Positions 39,274-48,391 of a DNA stretch of 64,000 nucleotides are shown here, in pieces (the stretch's first letter is position 1; the number at the start of each line of letters is the position of its first letter). A program made the translations under genes and the position numbers. Below the pieces are notes generated by a model. It searched no databases, was not told the DNA's origin, and worked only from the letters and a program-made list of their open reading frames with translations. This stretch comes from Photobacterium lipolyticum (GTDB lineage Bacteria > Pseudomonadota > Gammaproteobacteria > Enterobacterales > Vibrionaceae). Location of the stretch: positions 1-64,000 of the forward strand of contig NZ_PYMC01000005.1 of NCBI RefSeq assembly GCF_003026475.1, written 5' to 3'.

Positions 39274-39813
39274 TTACTGGAACGGTATTTCTATTTGCAA
39301 CAAGACATTGTCATTTTCGTCTTCATGCCAGCGGTAATCAACGCGAAATCTTGGTGAATTGCCATCTTCGCCACCAATACCAAAGCTCATCTGCAGACCG
39401 TGATTTCGAATCCACTCCTGAGCATCTTGAATAGTATCGACCTCTTGCTGATCATATTTTTCCGGTAGCCAAGCACCTAAGCCATAAAAAGTTGAAGCCA
39501 ATTTTTTAATAAGAAACGGGGAGTCACCGTCTCTTGTCCAGTCTTCCCAGAACTCGCTGCCAGATGCTTCTTTATCTTCGGTCCAACCTGAATTTTGTTC
39601 GGAACTGAATGCTGTATCATCAGCACTTGGTTGTTCGGGGTCGTCAGGTGGAGAAAATGAGCAAGATTTAAGATAAACCTGCACTTCATCGTCAGACATA
39701 GCAGACAATTGTTCAGAATCGTAGTAGTTACAGGGTAATGCAAATACTTCCCACGAAACAAGAACAAATGTTATAGCCAAGAATGTAAGTAGCTTTATCT
39801 TACAACGGTTCAA
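39274..39813 (-). CDS. secreted hypothetical protein
   Basis: 179 residues with signal LLTFLAITFVLVSWEVFA. The start is TTG, with AAGGCG seven bases upstream; the next Met is too far in. The mature part begins LPCNYYDSEQLSAMSDDEVQ and ends in a beta-rich segment (FRVDYRWHEDENDNVLLQIE). A conserved-looking CNYYD...CSF pair of cysteines could form a disulfide. No family was recognised. Confidence 0.6.
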   Translation of the reverse strand: MNRCKIKLLTFLAITFVLVSWEVFALPCNYYDSEQLSAMSDDEVQVYLKSCSFSPPDDPEQPSADDTAFSSEQNSGWTEDKEASGSEFWEDWTRDGDSPFLIKKLASTFYGLGAWLPEKYDQQEVDTIQDAQEWIRNHGLQMSFGIGGEDGNSPRFRVDYRWHEDENDNVLLQIEIPFQ

Positions 39814-39834
39814 ATTACGCCTTATACAAAAAGC

Positions 39835-39858
39835 CTTCAGCCTTCAGCCTTCAGCCTT
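39835..39858. repeat. heptamer tandem repeat (TTCAGCC x3)
   Basis: GCC(TTCAGCC)x3 at the 3' end of the NadD-like gene encodes its last residues (DKAEG) and continues past the stop. It is a short microsatellite, possibly prone to slippage. Confidence 0.85.
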
Positions 39859-40380
39859 ATCAAAAAAATATCTCTCATCTGATAGTAAAAGTCTAGCTAC
39901 TTTTGGTGTTGTTAAATGTGAAATAGGACGCTTTTTGACAATATTATCACGTATTACCGTACTTCGTACCGTTACTGTTTCAGGACACGCCAGAACTTGC
40001 CACTGTGCCAGTATCTGTTCTGAATTATAGAACTTATCAAAATTTAGAAAATTATCAGGGCCAATAACGAAGGTTAATTCAGTATCAGGCATTCGCTTCT
40101 GCAGCTCAGTTAATACCGCGTACGTCGTAATTGCCTCATCGCCAACAGCCATTTCTTCTTCAAGTCTTGAAAGTAGCAGGTTGGGTTGATTCAGGTCGTC
40201 AATGAAAGCCTCAACCAGTTCACAACGCGCATCGTAATCAAGCATCACCTTACCCCATGCATGGGTATAGCTAGGAAGCAGCAGTACCTGATCAAAATGG
40301 CTAAGTCGTTCCAAGACGGACTTATGTCCCAAACTTGGTGGGTTAAATGCACTTCCGAAAACGGCAGTAGAATGCGTCAT
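39844..40380 (-). CDS. NadD-like nicotinate-nucleotide adenylyltransferase
   Basis: 178 residues, a nucleotidyltransferase fold. The nucleotide-binding loop is GSAFNPPSLGHKSVL, where the usual GxFxPxHxGH is partly altered (a Ser replaces the first His but SLGH is kept). The second motif is VRSTVIRDNIVK in place of ISSTxIR. It would make deamido-NAD from nicotinate mononucleotide, and the divergent neighbour is NAD synthetase. It is shorter and more diverged than classic NadD, so this may be an accessory copy. The 3' end is built by a heptamer repeat. Confidence 0.78.
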   Translation of the reverse strand: MTHSTAVFGSAFNPPSLGHKSVLERLSHFDQVLLLPSYTHAWGKVMLDYDARCELVEAFIDDLNQPNLLLSRLEEEMAVGDEAITTYAVLTELQKRMPDTELTFVIGPDNFLNFDKFYNSEQILAQWQVLACPETVTVRSTVIRDNIVKKRPISHLTTPKVARLLLSDERYFFDKAEG

Positions 40381-40596
40381 CGCTTGAATGGCCTCTTTTT
40401 ATACTATTTCCAAACAAATCTGACTTTGTTTGGTGGAAATCGCTTCAATCTAAATTTTATTCGCAGTTCGGCATTGATCCTGCCTTAGAGTTATCGCATG
40501 ATTTTGCGAAAGGTTTAATGTAAAAAATCACTTTACCATATTAAAGCCACTTAACTGATTAAAAAATGGGCTAAGCCCACTTAAGGATTCATTACT

Positions 40597-41433
40597 ATGG
40601 AACAGCTTATTCGCGCTGAAATGCGCGTATTGCCCGAAATTGACGTTGATTTTGAAATTCAACGCCGTATCAGCTTTATTCAACATAAATTGAAGCAATC
40701 CCGCTGCAAATCCCTTGTTCTTGGGATCAGCGGTGGCGTTGACTCCACGCTGTGTGGACGGTTGGCTCAGCTAGCTATTAACAGAATGAATGACGAAAGC
40801 AATTCTCAAGATTATCAATTTATCGCAGTACGCCTACCATACGGCGAGCAGCACGATGAAGATGAAGCCCAGTTAGCCCTTTCTTTCATTAAACCATCCC
40901 ACTCTGTTACCGTTAATATCAAGGACGGTGTGGACGGTACGCACGCAAGTACTTTAGCTGCGCTTGAAGGAACTGAACTACTTCCTTCATGCCACGGCAA
41001 GATCGATTTTGTTAAGGGCAATGTAAAAGCACGTACCCGGATGATTGCCCAGTATGAAATTGCTGGCCTCGTCGGTGGTATGGTATTGGGAACCGATCAT
41101 TCGGCTGAAAATATCACGGGATTCTATACCAAGTTTGGTGATGGCGCTTGTGATCTGGCGCCTTTGTTTGGACTTAACAAACGCCAAGTTCGCCAACTTG
41201 CTGCTGCACTTGGTGCACCTGATTTGCTGGTTAAAAAGGTACCGACAGCAGATCTGGAGGAGTTGGCACCACAGAAACCCGATGAACATGCACTTCTGGT
41301 CACTTACGATCAAATTGATGATTTCCTGGAAGGTAAACCTGTCGAGACCGAGGTTGCAGAACGTCTTGTGGAAATTTATCAGGCAACACAACACAAGCGT
41401 CAGCCTATCCCGACAGTTTACGATAACGAATAA
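40597..41433 (+). CDS. nadE: NH3-dependent NAD+ synthetase
   Basis: 278 residues (E. coli NadE 275). The PP-loop is [18 protein letters not shown] near residue 46, and [23 protein letters not shown] is present in shorter pieces. The end ([17 protein letters not shown]) is typical. It amidates deamido-NAD, the last step of NAD synthesis, pairing with the NadD-like enzyme opposite. A terminator follows. Confidence 0.95.
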   Translation: MEQLIRAEMRVLPEIDVDFEIQRRISFIQHKLKQSRCKSLVLGISGGVDSTLCGRLAQLAINRMNDESNSQDYQFIAVRLPYGEQHDEDEAQLALSFIKPSHSVTVNIKDGVDGTHASTLAALEGTELLPSCHGKIDFVKGNVKARTRMIAQYEIAGLVGGMVLGTDHSAENITGFYTKFGDGACDLAPLFGLNKRQVRQLAAALGAPDLLVKKVPTADLEELAPQKPDEHALLVTYDQIDDFLEGKPVETEVAERLVEIYQATQHKRQPIPTVYDNE

Positions 41434-41452
41434 AACGGTGTAAACTGACTTA

Positions 41453-41482
41453 TGAAGGCTTGCTAATAGAAGCCTTCATTTT
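41453..41482 (+). terminator. terminator after nadE
   Basis: TGAAGGCTT and AAGCCTTCA with an eight-base loop, then TTTT. Confidence 0.8.
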
Positions 41483-41487
41483 ATCGC

Positions 41488-42003
41488 TTAACGTGAAATA
41501 TGATTATCAATCAGGCTATCAAGCTCCCACCAAAGGGCTTCACATAACCCTTTTCGGTAGACCGCATTTTTAAACGAAGGATGCTCTTGCCGGTACATTT
41601 CATAATGCCGTTTTGAGGTACTCTTACTTGCCCGGACATTAGCTAACCGATCACAGGTTTTTACTATCAAGGCCAATCGGGCCGCTTCTTCACCGGTATC
41701 CAACATCGCTAAGCGCTGGTTAATATCCACCTTTCGCTTCGCTCTCTCTTCCAATTTACCGTCAGTCATGTATTGAACGGCATCAGCAACCAGAAAACCA
41801 AAATCAGCCGCAATTTCATCAACACTTGTTTCAGTATCTTCCATAACATCATGCAGTTGAGCAATAATCATTGCATCAATACCAAAAGGACTTGCAAGGC
41901 GAGAAACGGTTTCGAGATGAACATAATAAGGGAGGTTGCCATACATTTGACCAGTATGCTTAGCTCTGGCTAGTGTACGCGCTTTTATATAACGGTTATT
42001 CAT
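41488..42003 (-). CDS. small HD-domain (p)ppGpp hydrolase-like protein
   Basis: 171 residues with the hydrolase half of SpoT-type proteins only: AKHTGQMYGNLPYYVHLETV (first His), AQLHDVMEDTETSVDEI (HD and ED), and LIVKTCDRLANVRAS (Asn). No synthetase domain is present. This size fits the small alarmone hydrolases and MESH1-like proteins. Function as a (p)ppGpp or nucleotide phosphohydrolase is inferred. It is alone on the minus strand, and GGGGGCAGG stands close to its ATG. Confidence 0.8.
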   Translation of the reverse strand: MNNRYIKARTLARAKHTGQMYGNLPYYVHLETVSRLASPFGIDAMIIAQLHDVMEDTETSVDEIAADFGFLVADAVQYMTDGKLEERAKRKVDINQRLAMLDTGEEAARLALIVKTCDRLANVRASKSTSKRHYEMYRQEHPSFKNAVYRKGLCEALWWELDSLIDNHISR

Positions 42004-42126
42004 CCTGCCCCCTAACTAAAAACACTACATCAAGCTGAGCAAAAAACCACCCAACAGATATTTTATTCCAGCGAGACTGAATATACTAAATTCATATGAA
42101 GTGTATGAGATTTAACGCACATTTTG

Positions 42127-42155
42127 TAAAAAAAACGGCTCCTTGAAAGGAGCCG
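42127..42155 (-). terminator. terminator after yoaH
   Basis: CGGCTCCTT and AAGGAGCCG arms. On the minus strand they are followed by TTTTTTTT. Confidence 0.9.
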
Positions 42156-42162
42156 ATTGGGA

Positions 42163-42336
42163 TTATTCTTCTTCGCTTGTTTGCTCAGCCTGTTTTTTCG
42201 CTGCTGCTTCGCGGATTTCGTTAGCTACAATCAGAATAGCTTCTCCACTACTCATGCCATTGGCCATAAACTCATGAATTCGGTCAGCGGCTTTTTGTTG
42301 TTCTTCGTGATTCAAAGTCGGCACATTATTAAACAT
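42163..42336 (-). CDS. yoaH: YoaH-family protein (UPF0181)
   Basis: 57 residues read from the minus strand: [20 protein letters not shown], a middle part [20 protein letters not shown] and an acidic EE-rich end. The E. coli YoaH pattern (HEQQQKA, MAQGMSSGQAI) is obvious. The gene is short and of unknown function, with a strong terminator directly downstream. Confidence 0.9.
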   Translation of the reverse strand: MFNNVPTLNHEEQQKAADRIHEFMANGMSSGEAILIVANEIREAAAKKQAEQTSEEE

Positions 42337-42451
42337 AGCTATTGTTCTGCATCTCTAAAGGGTGATCATTTTAGGGCTAAACATGAAGCTTGTCACTCTT
42401 TGCTTGCCGTTAGCCACTTCCCGCCTTCCGCTATATAAGCTAAATCAAGTG

Positions 42452-43669
42452 TTAACCCGGGCGGCCATCAAGGCGTGGTTGTGTTAACACTGGGAAATAC
42501 AGCACAGAGAAGATGGAAAACGCGATAACCCATAATGTCGCTGAGATCACATAGCCATTTATCGCCAAAGACGGCAGTAATAAAATCATGACCGTGCGTG
42601 CCAATGCCGAAAGAATTATTGCAATGAACGCGCAAACAACCCAGCGTCCCACCTGTAGTGGACGTCCGCTATGTCCTAAAGACACACGGGCAATCATCGC
42701 TAAGATCATGCCACCGATCCCGCCAACGGTGATAAAGTGTAACGCTACACTGTAACTTATGTCAGCACACATAAAGTGCAGACCTAGCATAAACATGCCA
42801 ATAATCATAAAGATATAGGCTACATGCAGCGACCATAATAAAGGTATTTTAAATGTCAGAAAGCTACGCCAGCGCACAAAACGAATAAGATGGGTGAAGC
42901 CGGTTAATATGAACAATGTCGGAAGAGAAACCTGATTGATTGCCTGAGGTACGGGCAATAACACATTCAATACCAGCAACCAGCTCGGCAGCATTGCCAG
43001 CAATTCAATTGCTGTAATACGAGTAATTTGTTCCGTATTGGTACCACGCCAGGTAAAAAACGGAATAACTCGCCCGCCTACAACAAGGACAATAATGGAA
43101 ATGACAGTGACGATTGTTAGCGTCGTTGAACGCAGATCATATTGCTCTGCACCAAAGGTCACACCCAAACTAATAAGGTGTAACTTAGCATTCAAGTAGG
43201 TTAATACCAGCAGTAAAGGCGCAAAAAATAAATTGTTCCACTGCTTTCGTTGCACGATTGGCTTTGCCAGGAAGTAAGCGGCTAATGGGATCCAAATCAG
43301 ATCAATGATCATCCAAATCATATTCGGCGTACCCAGCAACAGACCGATACGAGCTGCAAGCCAGCACAGGAAGATAACTGCCAGCTTCCCTCCTCTTATA
43401 CCAGGGTTACCGGTCCAGTTTTGCACTGCCGTCAGCAAAAAGCCGATGATGATGGCGCAGGTAAAACCAATCAGCATTTCGTGGCTATGCCACCAAATAG
43501 GATTACCATACATCAACAGAGAAAAATCGGCGGTACCAGACCAGAACAGAGCCCAGACAGTCATTGATATTGCAGAGAAAATACTCGCACCAAGAAAAAA
43601 CGGACGAAAAGCTAATCGAAATAAGGGGATAATTCGCTGTTCTTTCTCGTTATCTAAAATTTGCATCAT
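42452..43669 (-). CDS. nnrS: NnrS, nitric-oxide-stress membrane protein
   Basis: 405 residues with about 12 transmembrane segments. It has the NnrS features: PLFRLAFRPFFLGA, WWHSHEMLIGF, GGRVIPFFTWRG and LHFITVGGIGGMILAMIARV. NnrS is a haem- and copper-containing protein that relieves nitric-oxide stress. The ATG at 43669 has AAGG eight bases before it. A near-ideal NsrR operator lies at 43718-43740. Confidence 0.93.
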   Translation of the reverse strand: MMQILDNEKEQRIIPLFRLAFRPFFLGASIFSAISMTVWALFWSGTADFSLLMYGNPIWWHSHEMLIGFTCAIIIGFLLTAVQNWTGNPGIRGGKLAVIFLCWLAARIGLLLGTPNMIWMIIDLIWIPLAAYFLAKPIVQRKQWNNLFFAPLLLVLTYLNAKLHLISLGVTFGAEQYDLRSTTLTIVTVISIIVLVVGGRVIPFFTWRGTNTEQITRITAIELLAMLPSWLLVLNVLLPVPQAINQVSLPTLFILTGFTHLIRFVRWRSFLTFKIPLLWSLHVAYIFMIIGMFMLGLHFMCADISYSVALHFITVGGIGGMILAMIARVSLGHSGRPLQVGRWVVCAFIAIILSALARTVMILLLPSLAINGYVISATLWVIAFSIFSVLYFPVLTQPRLDGRPG

Positions 43670-43717
43670 GGGTATACCTTGAACCACCTTTAAACATGCA
43701 TAAATAATACACCTTAA

Positions 43718-43740
43718 AAGGTGTAATTAAAATGCAACTT
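43718..43740. promoter_or_regulatory. NsrR operator upstream of nnrS
   Basis: AAGGTGTAATT, one base, then AAATGCAACTT form an 11-1-11 inverted repeat close to the gammaproteobacterial NsrR consensus (AAGATGCATTT and its complement). It lies 48 bp before the start. A partial second site overlaps upstream of the start codon. Confidence 0.75.
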
Positions 43741-43793
43741 TTTAAATAAAAGTCAAAATTGAACGAATAGCAGGGTCTAACCGGCGAATAAGG

Positions 43794-44657
43794 CTAAAAA
43801 TCGGGGTAATCAACTGGCCGGGTAATACGCTGTATATCAAGAATCGAGACTTCGCCTTGCCAGCGACTATCGATTAACCCGACGCTTAACCAGTATCGAC
43901 CAGCAGGGACTTCTATTTTCGGTAAAGTCGTTGGTAGCTTTCCATCCACTTGGTCGCTCCATAACGGCGTCCAGGTTGTATCATTGAGATCATATAAGTT
44001 AATGGATAATGCCGGTGATGGACATGCCGAGTTAGATAACTGACCTCGCTCAATACGCCAGTTTTTACTGTCTTTCCAACCAATGCGCTGTTTAAACGAC
44101 GGTGCTGTTAAGATTATCCAGCTGATCCAGTCTTGCTCACCTTCCGCGTTGATCGCTAATTTATACAAACCAGCATTGACTGGTTTTTCTAATCGTCGGC
44201 CCTCAACTGAAAAATCTCCCCCTTCTTCTATCACAGGAGAACGTTCAATGATGGTTTCATCAGGCCATTTGGTTAATTTGATTGACGTAATTTTAGCCTG
44301 AGTCAAACCAATAATGGATACCTTGAGCGTAACCTGGTTCAGGTTCTGAATCACCTCGCGCTGAATGGAGAGTTTTGACAACCATTGCGGCAACACTTTT
44401 TGCTCAAGGCTATGGCCACAATCTTCTGATATAGCAAGCTCTAACAGATCGTTAAGATTAATGCGTTGTTCAGCATTCGGCGTCTGTTGCCAGGCCTGGA
44501 TCATGGATTCAAAGCTGGCCGAAGTTTCACCTTCCAGTAAGCGTTGATGTGCCGTGGTGTACAGATCTTTACCTGTGAACCATGTAGCGTAAGCACCCGG
44601 CGCGAATAGCGCCGAGTGCAACAAGAGAAGCGTACAAGTAACGGAGATCTTGATCAT
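43794..44657 (-). CDS. vxrC: VxrC-like secreted protein (DUF2861)
   Basis: About 287 residues with a signal peptide (VTCTLLLLHSALFAPGAYA) and a beta-rich mature part (NLNQVTLKVSIIGLTQ, AGRYWLSVGLIDSRWQG). It follows vxrB as in the Vibrio vxrABCDE operon, where vxrC is a DUF2861 gene required for full VxrAB function. The ATG at 44657 begins five bases after the vxrB stop; an upstream TTG overlaps the stop. Confidence 0.82.
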   Translation of the reverse strand: MIKISVTCTLLLLHSALFAPGAYATWFTGKDLYTTAHQRLLEGETSASFESMIQAWQQTPNAEQRINLNDLLELAISEDCGHSLEQKVLPQWLSKLSIQREVIQNLNQVTLKVSIIGLTQAKITSIKLTKWPDETIIERSPVIEEGGDFSVEGRRLEKPVNAGLYKLAINAEGEQDWISWIILTAPSFKQRIGWKDSKNWRIERGQLSNSACPSPALSINLYDLNDTTWTPLWSDQVDGKLPTTLPKIEVPAGRYWLSVGLIDSRWQGEVSILDIQRITRPVDYPDF

Positions 44658-44662
44658 TGGTT

Positions 44663-45322
44663 TCAAGATTTCATGCGGTAACCGACACCTCGCAGCGTTT
44701 CGATCTCAATACCTGCAAGCTTTTGACGTAACTGCAAAATATGAGTATCAACAGTACGAGTTGTTGGATAGTGATTGTAGCCCCAAACCTGATCCAAAAG
44801 TTCGTCACGGGTAAACACGCGGCCAGCATGCCTGGCGAGGAACAGAAGCAGTTCAAATTCAGTTCGCGTCAATGTAACAGTGTCACCCCCCTGTTGTACT
44901 TCGCGACTATCTAGGTTAATCGTTATATCACCAACTGCGATAATGTTCGCAGCCTGCGGCTCCTGTTCACCATTACGGAGGTGGACCCGAATTCGAGCGA
45001 GTAGCTCTTCTTCAGCAAACGGTTTGGTTAAATAATCTTTTGCACCTGAATCTAAGCCAATGACTTTGTCTGTGACAGACACCATCGCCGTTAATAAAAT
45101 GACAGGCACATGCTTGATTTTCAGCCAAGCAGGCAAAAAATCCAATGAATCGCCTTCCGGTAACTGACGGTCAAGTACCACCAGATCCGCATTTTGCCAT
45201 AAGCCTGCAACTTTAGTTGCACAATCGGCATAAAGGCATTCATAACCAGCTTGCTTTAAGCTCTCGAGTAAACCATCAGCAAGGTTGCGGTCATCTTCAA
45301 CCAGTAGCAGGGTTTGATTCAC
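44663..45322 (-). CDS. vxrB: VxrB/WigR response regulator
   Basis: 219 residues. Receiver domain with LLVEDDRNLADG (acidic pocket), phosphoacceptor Asp in ADLVVLDRQLPEG, and Lys in DYLTKPFAEEEL. A C-terminal OmpR-type winged helix follows (RTVDTHILQLRQKLAG). The partner kinase overlaps its start by 26 bp. In Vibrio, VxrB controls cell-wall synthesis, type VI secretion and biofilm. A GTG start has GGAG upstream. Confidence 0.93.
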   Translation of the reverse strand: MNQTLLLVEDDRNLADGLLESLKQAGYECLYADCATKVAGLWQNADLVVLDRQLPEGDSLDFLPAWLKIKHVPVILLTAMVSVTDKVIGLDSGAKDYLTKPFAEEELLARIRVHLRNGEQEPQAANIIAVGDITINLDSREVQQGGDTVTLTRTEFELLLFLARHAGRVFTRDELLDQVWGYNHYPTTRTVDTHILQLRQKLAGIEIETLRGVGYRMKS

Positions 45323-46736
45323 ACGGTATCTCCAAAATAAACGTTGTAGGCGGACCTTCTAATCTCAGTCGTCCACCCATTCTGTGGATCATCGATTCAA
45401 CGATTGTAAGACCAAGCCCCAAGCCTTTTTCACTGACAAAGGGTTTCCTCAATCTAGCCCAGTCTTTGGGCCCCAGTAATCCTTTATCTTCCACTCTTAC
45501 AATCAACTTTCCATCATTGAACAATGAGGTCAATGTCATTGGTGCAACACCATATTTCTGAGCATTAGACAATAAGTTGTCGATACAAGTGCCCAGCCAG
45601 TAAATGTTGACTTTTACTGCCCTGTCTTCAGGTAAGGCCAGTGTGACATCATAAGGTTCACTTAAATACTCGATCCACTCATTAAATGAATCTACTTGAT
45701 GAACGCTTAACTCTTGTTGATTTGCCTGCAGGTAATCTTTGCTGGCTTCTGCAAGTTGACGTAAACGTCTTGAATCTTCAGTTAGACGCCTGAACTCATC
45801 ATACAGTGACTCAGGTAAATCATCAAAATGACGGCGAAAGCCTTCTACCGTCATCGCTAAGCTTGCAATGGGTGTCCGAAGTTCGTGAGTCAGGATCTGC
45901 AATACAAGCATACGTTCCTGCATTGCTCTGCGACGGATCCGCCAACGGTAAGCTACCCATCCAATTAATAAGCCTACGTTAACAACCAATAGGCTTATTA
46001 ACAAATAAAAGGTTAAATGCGACTTATCTTCTTCTTGCCAGCAGATATTCCCGCTTTTTACTAAACAAAAATCTGACTTGTTTAACCGCTTAAAATGGAT
46101 ATTGTACCGATTTAACACCAGTGACCATGTCGGTTGATCATACACATGGTATTGATTGCCGTTTCGGAACCATAACTCACCATTTGAAATAAAAGCTTCT
46201 GCGCCGGCAATAAAAACGGTTATTTCTTCACTGCTCATCCGTTGCAGTCGACCCAGCACCGTATTGGTTGGTGCAAGTGCACGTTCCTGAATATGCAAAT
46301 ACTCAATCAGAATGTCGACACGGTCTGGATGTTTTTCCAAATAGCGAGAGGCATAACTACCACCGCCGGGATGAATATAACCAGAACGGATAAACCAGCC
46401 TTTAGGTAACAGTGTATCGTTACAGAGCGCTCGGGTAAAAACCACTGGCTGTGTCACTAACGGGCTCACGGGCCACGGTCCCTTACACGTTAACGAATTC
46501 TGATAAAGGTGTTTTATTGATTTCAGAGGATAGTTAGCTGATTGTGGAAGCAGGCTAGATGGCAATAGCAGCGGTGTGGGATATAAACTTTGTAACTGAC
46601 GAAAATCGTATGTCGCTAACGGATCACTCTTAAACAAGTCAGAGCGTACCGCACTTAAACGATCAGGCAAGCTTAGATCTGCAGCATAACAGGCCCCTGA
46701 AACAATGAGTAAAATTAACAGCGCATACTTTTTCAT
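45297..46736 (-). CDS. vxrA: VxrA/WigK sensor histidine kinase
   Basis: 479 residues. Signal peptide LILLIVSGACYAA, then a periplasmic DUF3404-type sensor (CKGPWPVSPLVTQPVVFTRA, SGYIHPGGGSYASRYLEKHP) and one TM segment (YLLISLLVVNVGLLIGWVAY). The phosphoacceptor His is in LTHELRTPIASLAM, and the N and G boxes are NNLLSNAQKYG and EKGLGLGLTIVE. It senses cell-wall damage in Vibrio cholerae. The vxrD and vxrE genes found there are absent here. Confidence 0.93.
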   Translation of the reverse strand: MKKYALLILLIVSGACYAADLSLPDRLSAVRSDLFKSDPLATYDFRQLQSLYPTPLLLPSSLLPQSANYPLKSIKHLYQNSLTCKGPWPVSPLVTQPVVFTRALCNDTLLPKGWFIRSGYIHPGGGSYASRYLEKHPDRVDILIEYLHIQERALAPTNTVLGRLQRMSSEEITVFIAGAEAFISNGELWFRNGNQYHVYDQPTWSLVLNRYNIHFKRLNKSDFCLVKSGNICWQEEDKSHLTFYLLISLLVVNVGLLIGWVAYRWRIRRRAMQERMLVLQILTHELRTPIASLAMTVEGFRRHFDDLPESLYDEFRRLTEDSRRLRQLAEASKDYLQANQQELSVHQVDSFNEWIEYLSEPYDVTLALPEDRAVKVNIYWLGTCIDNLLSNAQKYGVAPMTLTSLFNDGKLIVRVEDKGLLGPKDWARLRKPFVSEKGLGLGLTIVESMIHRMGGRLRLEGPPTTFILEIPCESNPATG

Positions 46737-46868
46737 CCACTGAGTTTATCATTCAATCACTAAACAATGTCAGAAAATTGTCAGTCGTATAAAACGCTTA
46801 CGCATCGATTGACTCAAATTCCGCGGAAGAATAACGCAGCTCATAAGCAATATTTTTGCTGTGCTATC

Positions 46869-46916
46869 ACCAAATCCATTAATTATCTGAATGGTTTGAT
46901 AATTAATGGATTTGGT
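46869..46916. repeat. 19-bp perfect inverted repeat ACCAAATCC... / ...GGATTTGGT
   Basis: ACCAAATCCATTAATTATC at 46869-46887 pairs with its exact complement at 46898-46916 around ten bases. It is a large palindrome in the gap between vxrA and pntB and looks like a dispersed element. Confidence 0.7.
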
Positions 46917-46954
46917 ATAACAGTACCAACTTCTTTTTTGCATCAGCTTACTAC

Positions 46955-46980
46955 AAAAAAGAGGAGCCAGCTGGCTCCCC
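46955..46980 (-). terminator. terminator after pntB
   Basis: GGAGCCAGCTGGCTCC is a perfect 16-bp palindrome; on the minus strand TCTTTTTT follows. Confidence 0.75.
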
Positions 46981-47007
46981 TTTCATTTCAACGAGTTATC
47001 AAAATTA

Positions 47008-48381
47008 TTAAAGGTGCTCAATAATCTTCAAGCAACTCTCTTTGGCATCGCCAAATAACATTTGCGTATTTTCTTTGAAGAACAGTGGGTTCTGAACCCC
47101 TGCATAACCAGGATTCATTGAACGCTTGAACACGATAACGTGTTTAGCATTCCACACTTCTAATACTGGCATACCTGCGATTGGACTGGTTGGATCATCC
47201 ATAGCCGCCGGGTTAACCGTATCATTCGCGCCGATGACCAATACAACATCTGTTTCGGAAAGATCATCGTTGATTTCATCCATTTCCAGAACAATGTCAT
47301 ACGGTACTTTTGCTTCGGCAAGCAATACGTTCATGTGACCAGGAAGACGGCCAGCTACCGGGTGAATACCAAAACGGACATTCACACCTTTCGCACGCAG
47401 TTTATCTGTAATTTCATGAACAGGGTACTGGGCCTGTGCAACCGCCATACCATACCCTGGGGTAATGATTACAGAGCGTGCATCTTTCAGCATTTCAGCC
47501 ACTTCTTCGGCAGATGCTTCATGATGTTCACCTTGATCTTCATCAGAAGACGCTACAGCAACAGTACCAAAACCGCCGGCAATAACGCTAATAAATGAAC
47601 GGTTCATCGCTTTACACATAATGTAAGACAGAATTGCACCAGAAGAACCAACCAATGCGCCTGTTACGATTAACAGATCATTTGCCAGCATGAAGCCTGC
47701 TGCCGCCGCTGCCCAACCAGAGTATGAGTTAAGCATAGACACAACCACTGGCATATCTGCGCCACCGATTGAAGCAACCAAATGGTAACCGAAAACAAAT
47801 GCGATAAGAGTGACAATAATAAGTGCAGTAGTAGAACCTTCTACATTTACAAAGTACACCATCAGTAGCAATGAAACGACTACTGCAGCTAAGTTAAGCT
47901 TATGACGGTGAGGAAGCATCAGTGACTTAGAAGAGATAATGCCACGTAACTTACCGAAAGCCACAATCGAGCCGGTGAAAGTAACAGCACCGATGAATAC
48001 ACCCAGGAAGATTTCAACAAGGTGAATATTCAATAAAGCGCCAGTTAGTTCGCCATGATCAATGAAGGTGTTGAAACCAACCAGAACAGCTGCCAGACCC
48101 ACGAAGCTATGCAAAATAGCAACCAGCTCTGGCATTTCGGTCATTTCAACTTTTTTCGCCAGATAGAGACCAATCGCGCCACCAATGATCATCGCAAGGA
48201 TGATCCAGCCAGCACCTTGAGCATCAGGGCCAAATATCGTCGCCACAAGCGCGATTGCCATACCGGCCATGCCGTAATAGTTACCTGCACGTGCGGTTTC
48301 CTGCTTAGAAAGACCCGCAAGAGACATGATAAATAGCACCGCAGCAACAATGTATGCCGCCTGTACGATTCCTGCAGACAT
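47008..48381 (-). CDS. pntB: NAD(P) transhydrogenase beta subunit
   Basis: 457 residues. An N-terminal membrane domain of about nine helices is followed by a soluble NADP-binding domain with [20 protein letters not shown] and [15 protein letters not shown]. PntAB uses the proton gradient to make NADPH from NADH. AAGGAG precedes the ATG. It follows pntA by ten bases, so it is in one operon. Confidence 0.96.
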   Translation of the reverse strand: MSAGIVQAAYIVAAVLFIMSLAGLSKQETARAGNYYGMAGMAIALVATIFGPDAQGAGWIILAMIIGGAIGLYLAKKVEMTEMPELVAILHSFVGLAAVLVGFNTFIDHGELTGALLNIHLVEIFLGVFIGAVTFTGSIVAFGKLRGIISSKSLMLPHRHKLNLAAVVVSLLLMVYFVNVEGSTTALIIVTLIAFVFGYHLVASIGGADMPVVVSMLNSYSGWAAAAAGFMLANDLLIVTGALVGSSGAILSYIMCKAMNRSFISVIAGGFGTVAVASSDEDQGEHHEASAEEVAEMLKDARSVIITPGYGMAVAQAQYPVHEITDKLRAKGVNVRFGIHPVAGRLPGHMNVLLAEAKVPYDIVLEMDEINDDLSETDVVLVIGANDTVNPAAMDDPTSPIAGMPVLEVWNAKHVIVFKRSMNPGYAGVQNPLFFKENTQMLFGDAKESCLKIIEHL

Positions 48382-48391
48382 GTGTTACTCC

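Noticed and set aside
39835..39858. CRISPR-like short repeats
   Set aside because: The heptamer has no spacers and only three units; it is a microsatellite. No other regularly spaced repeats were seen in the window.
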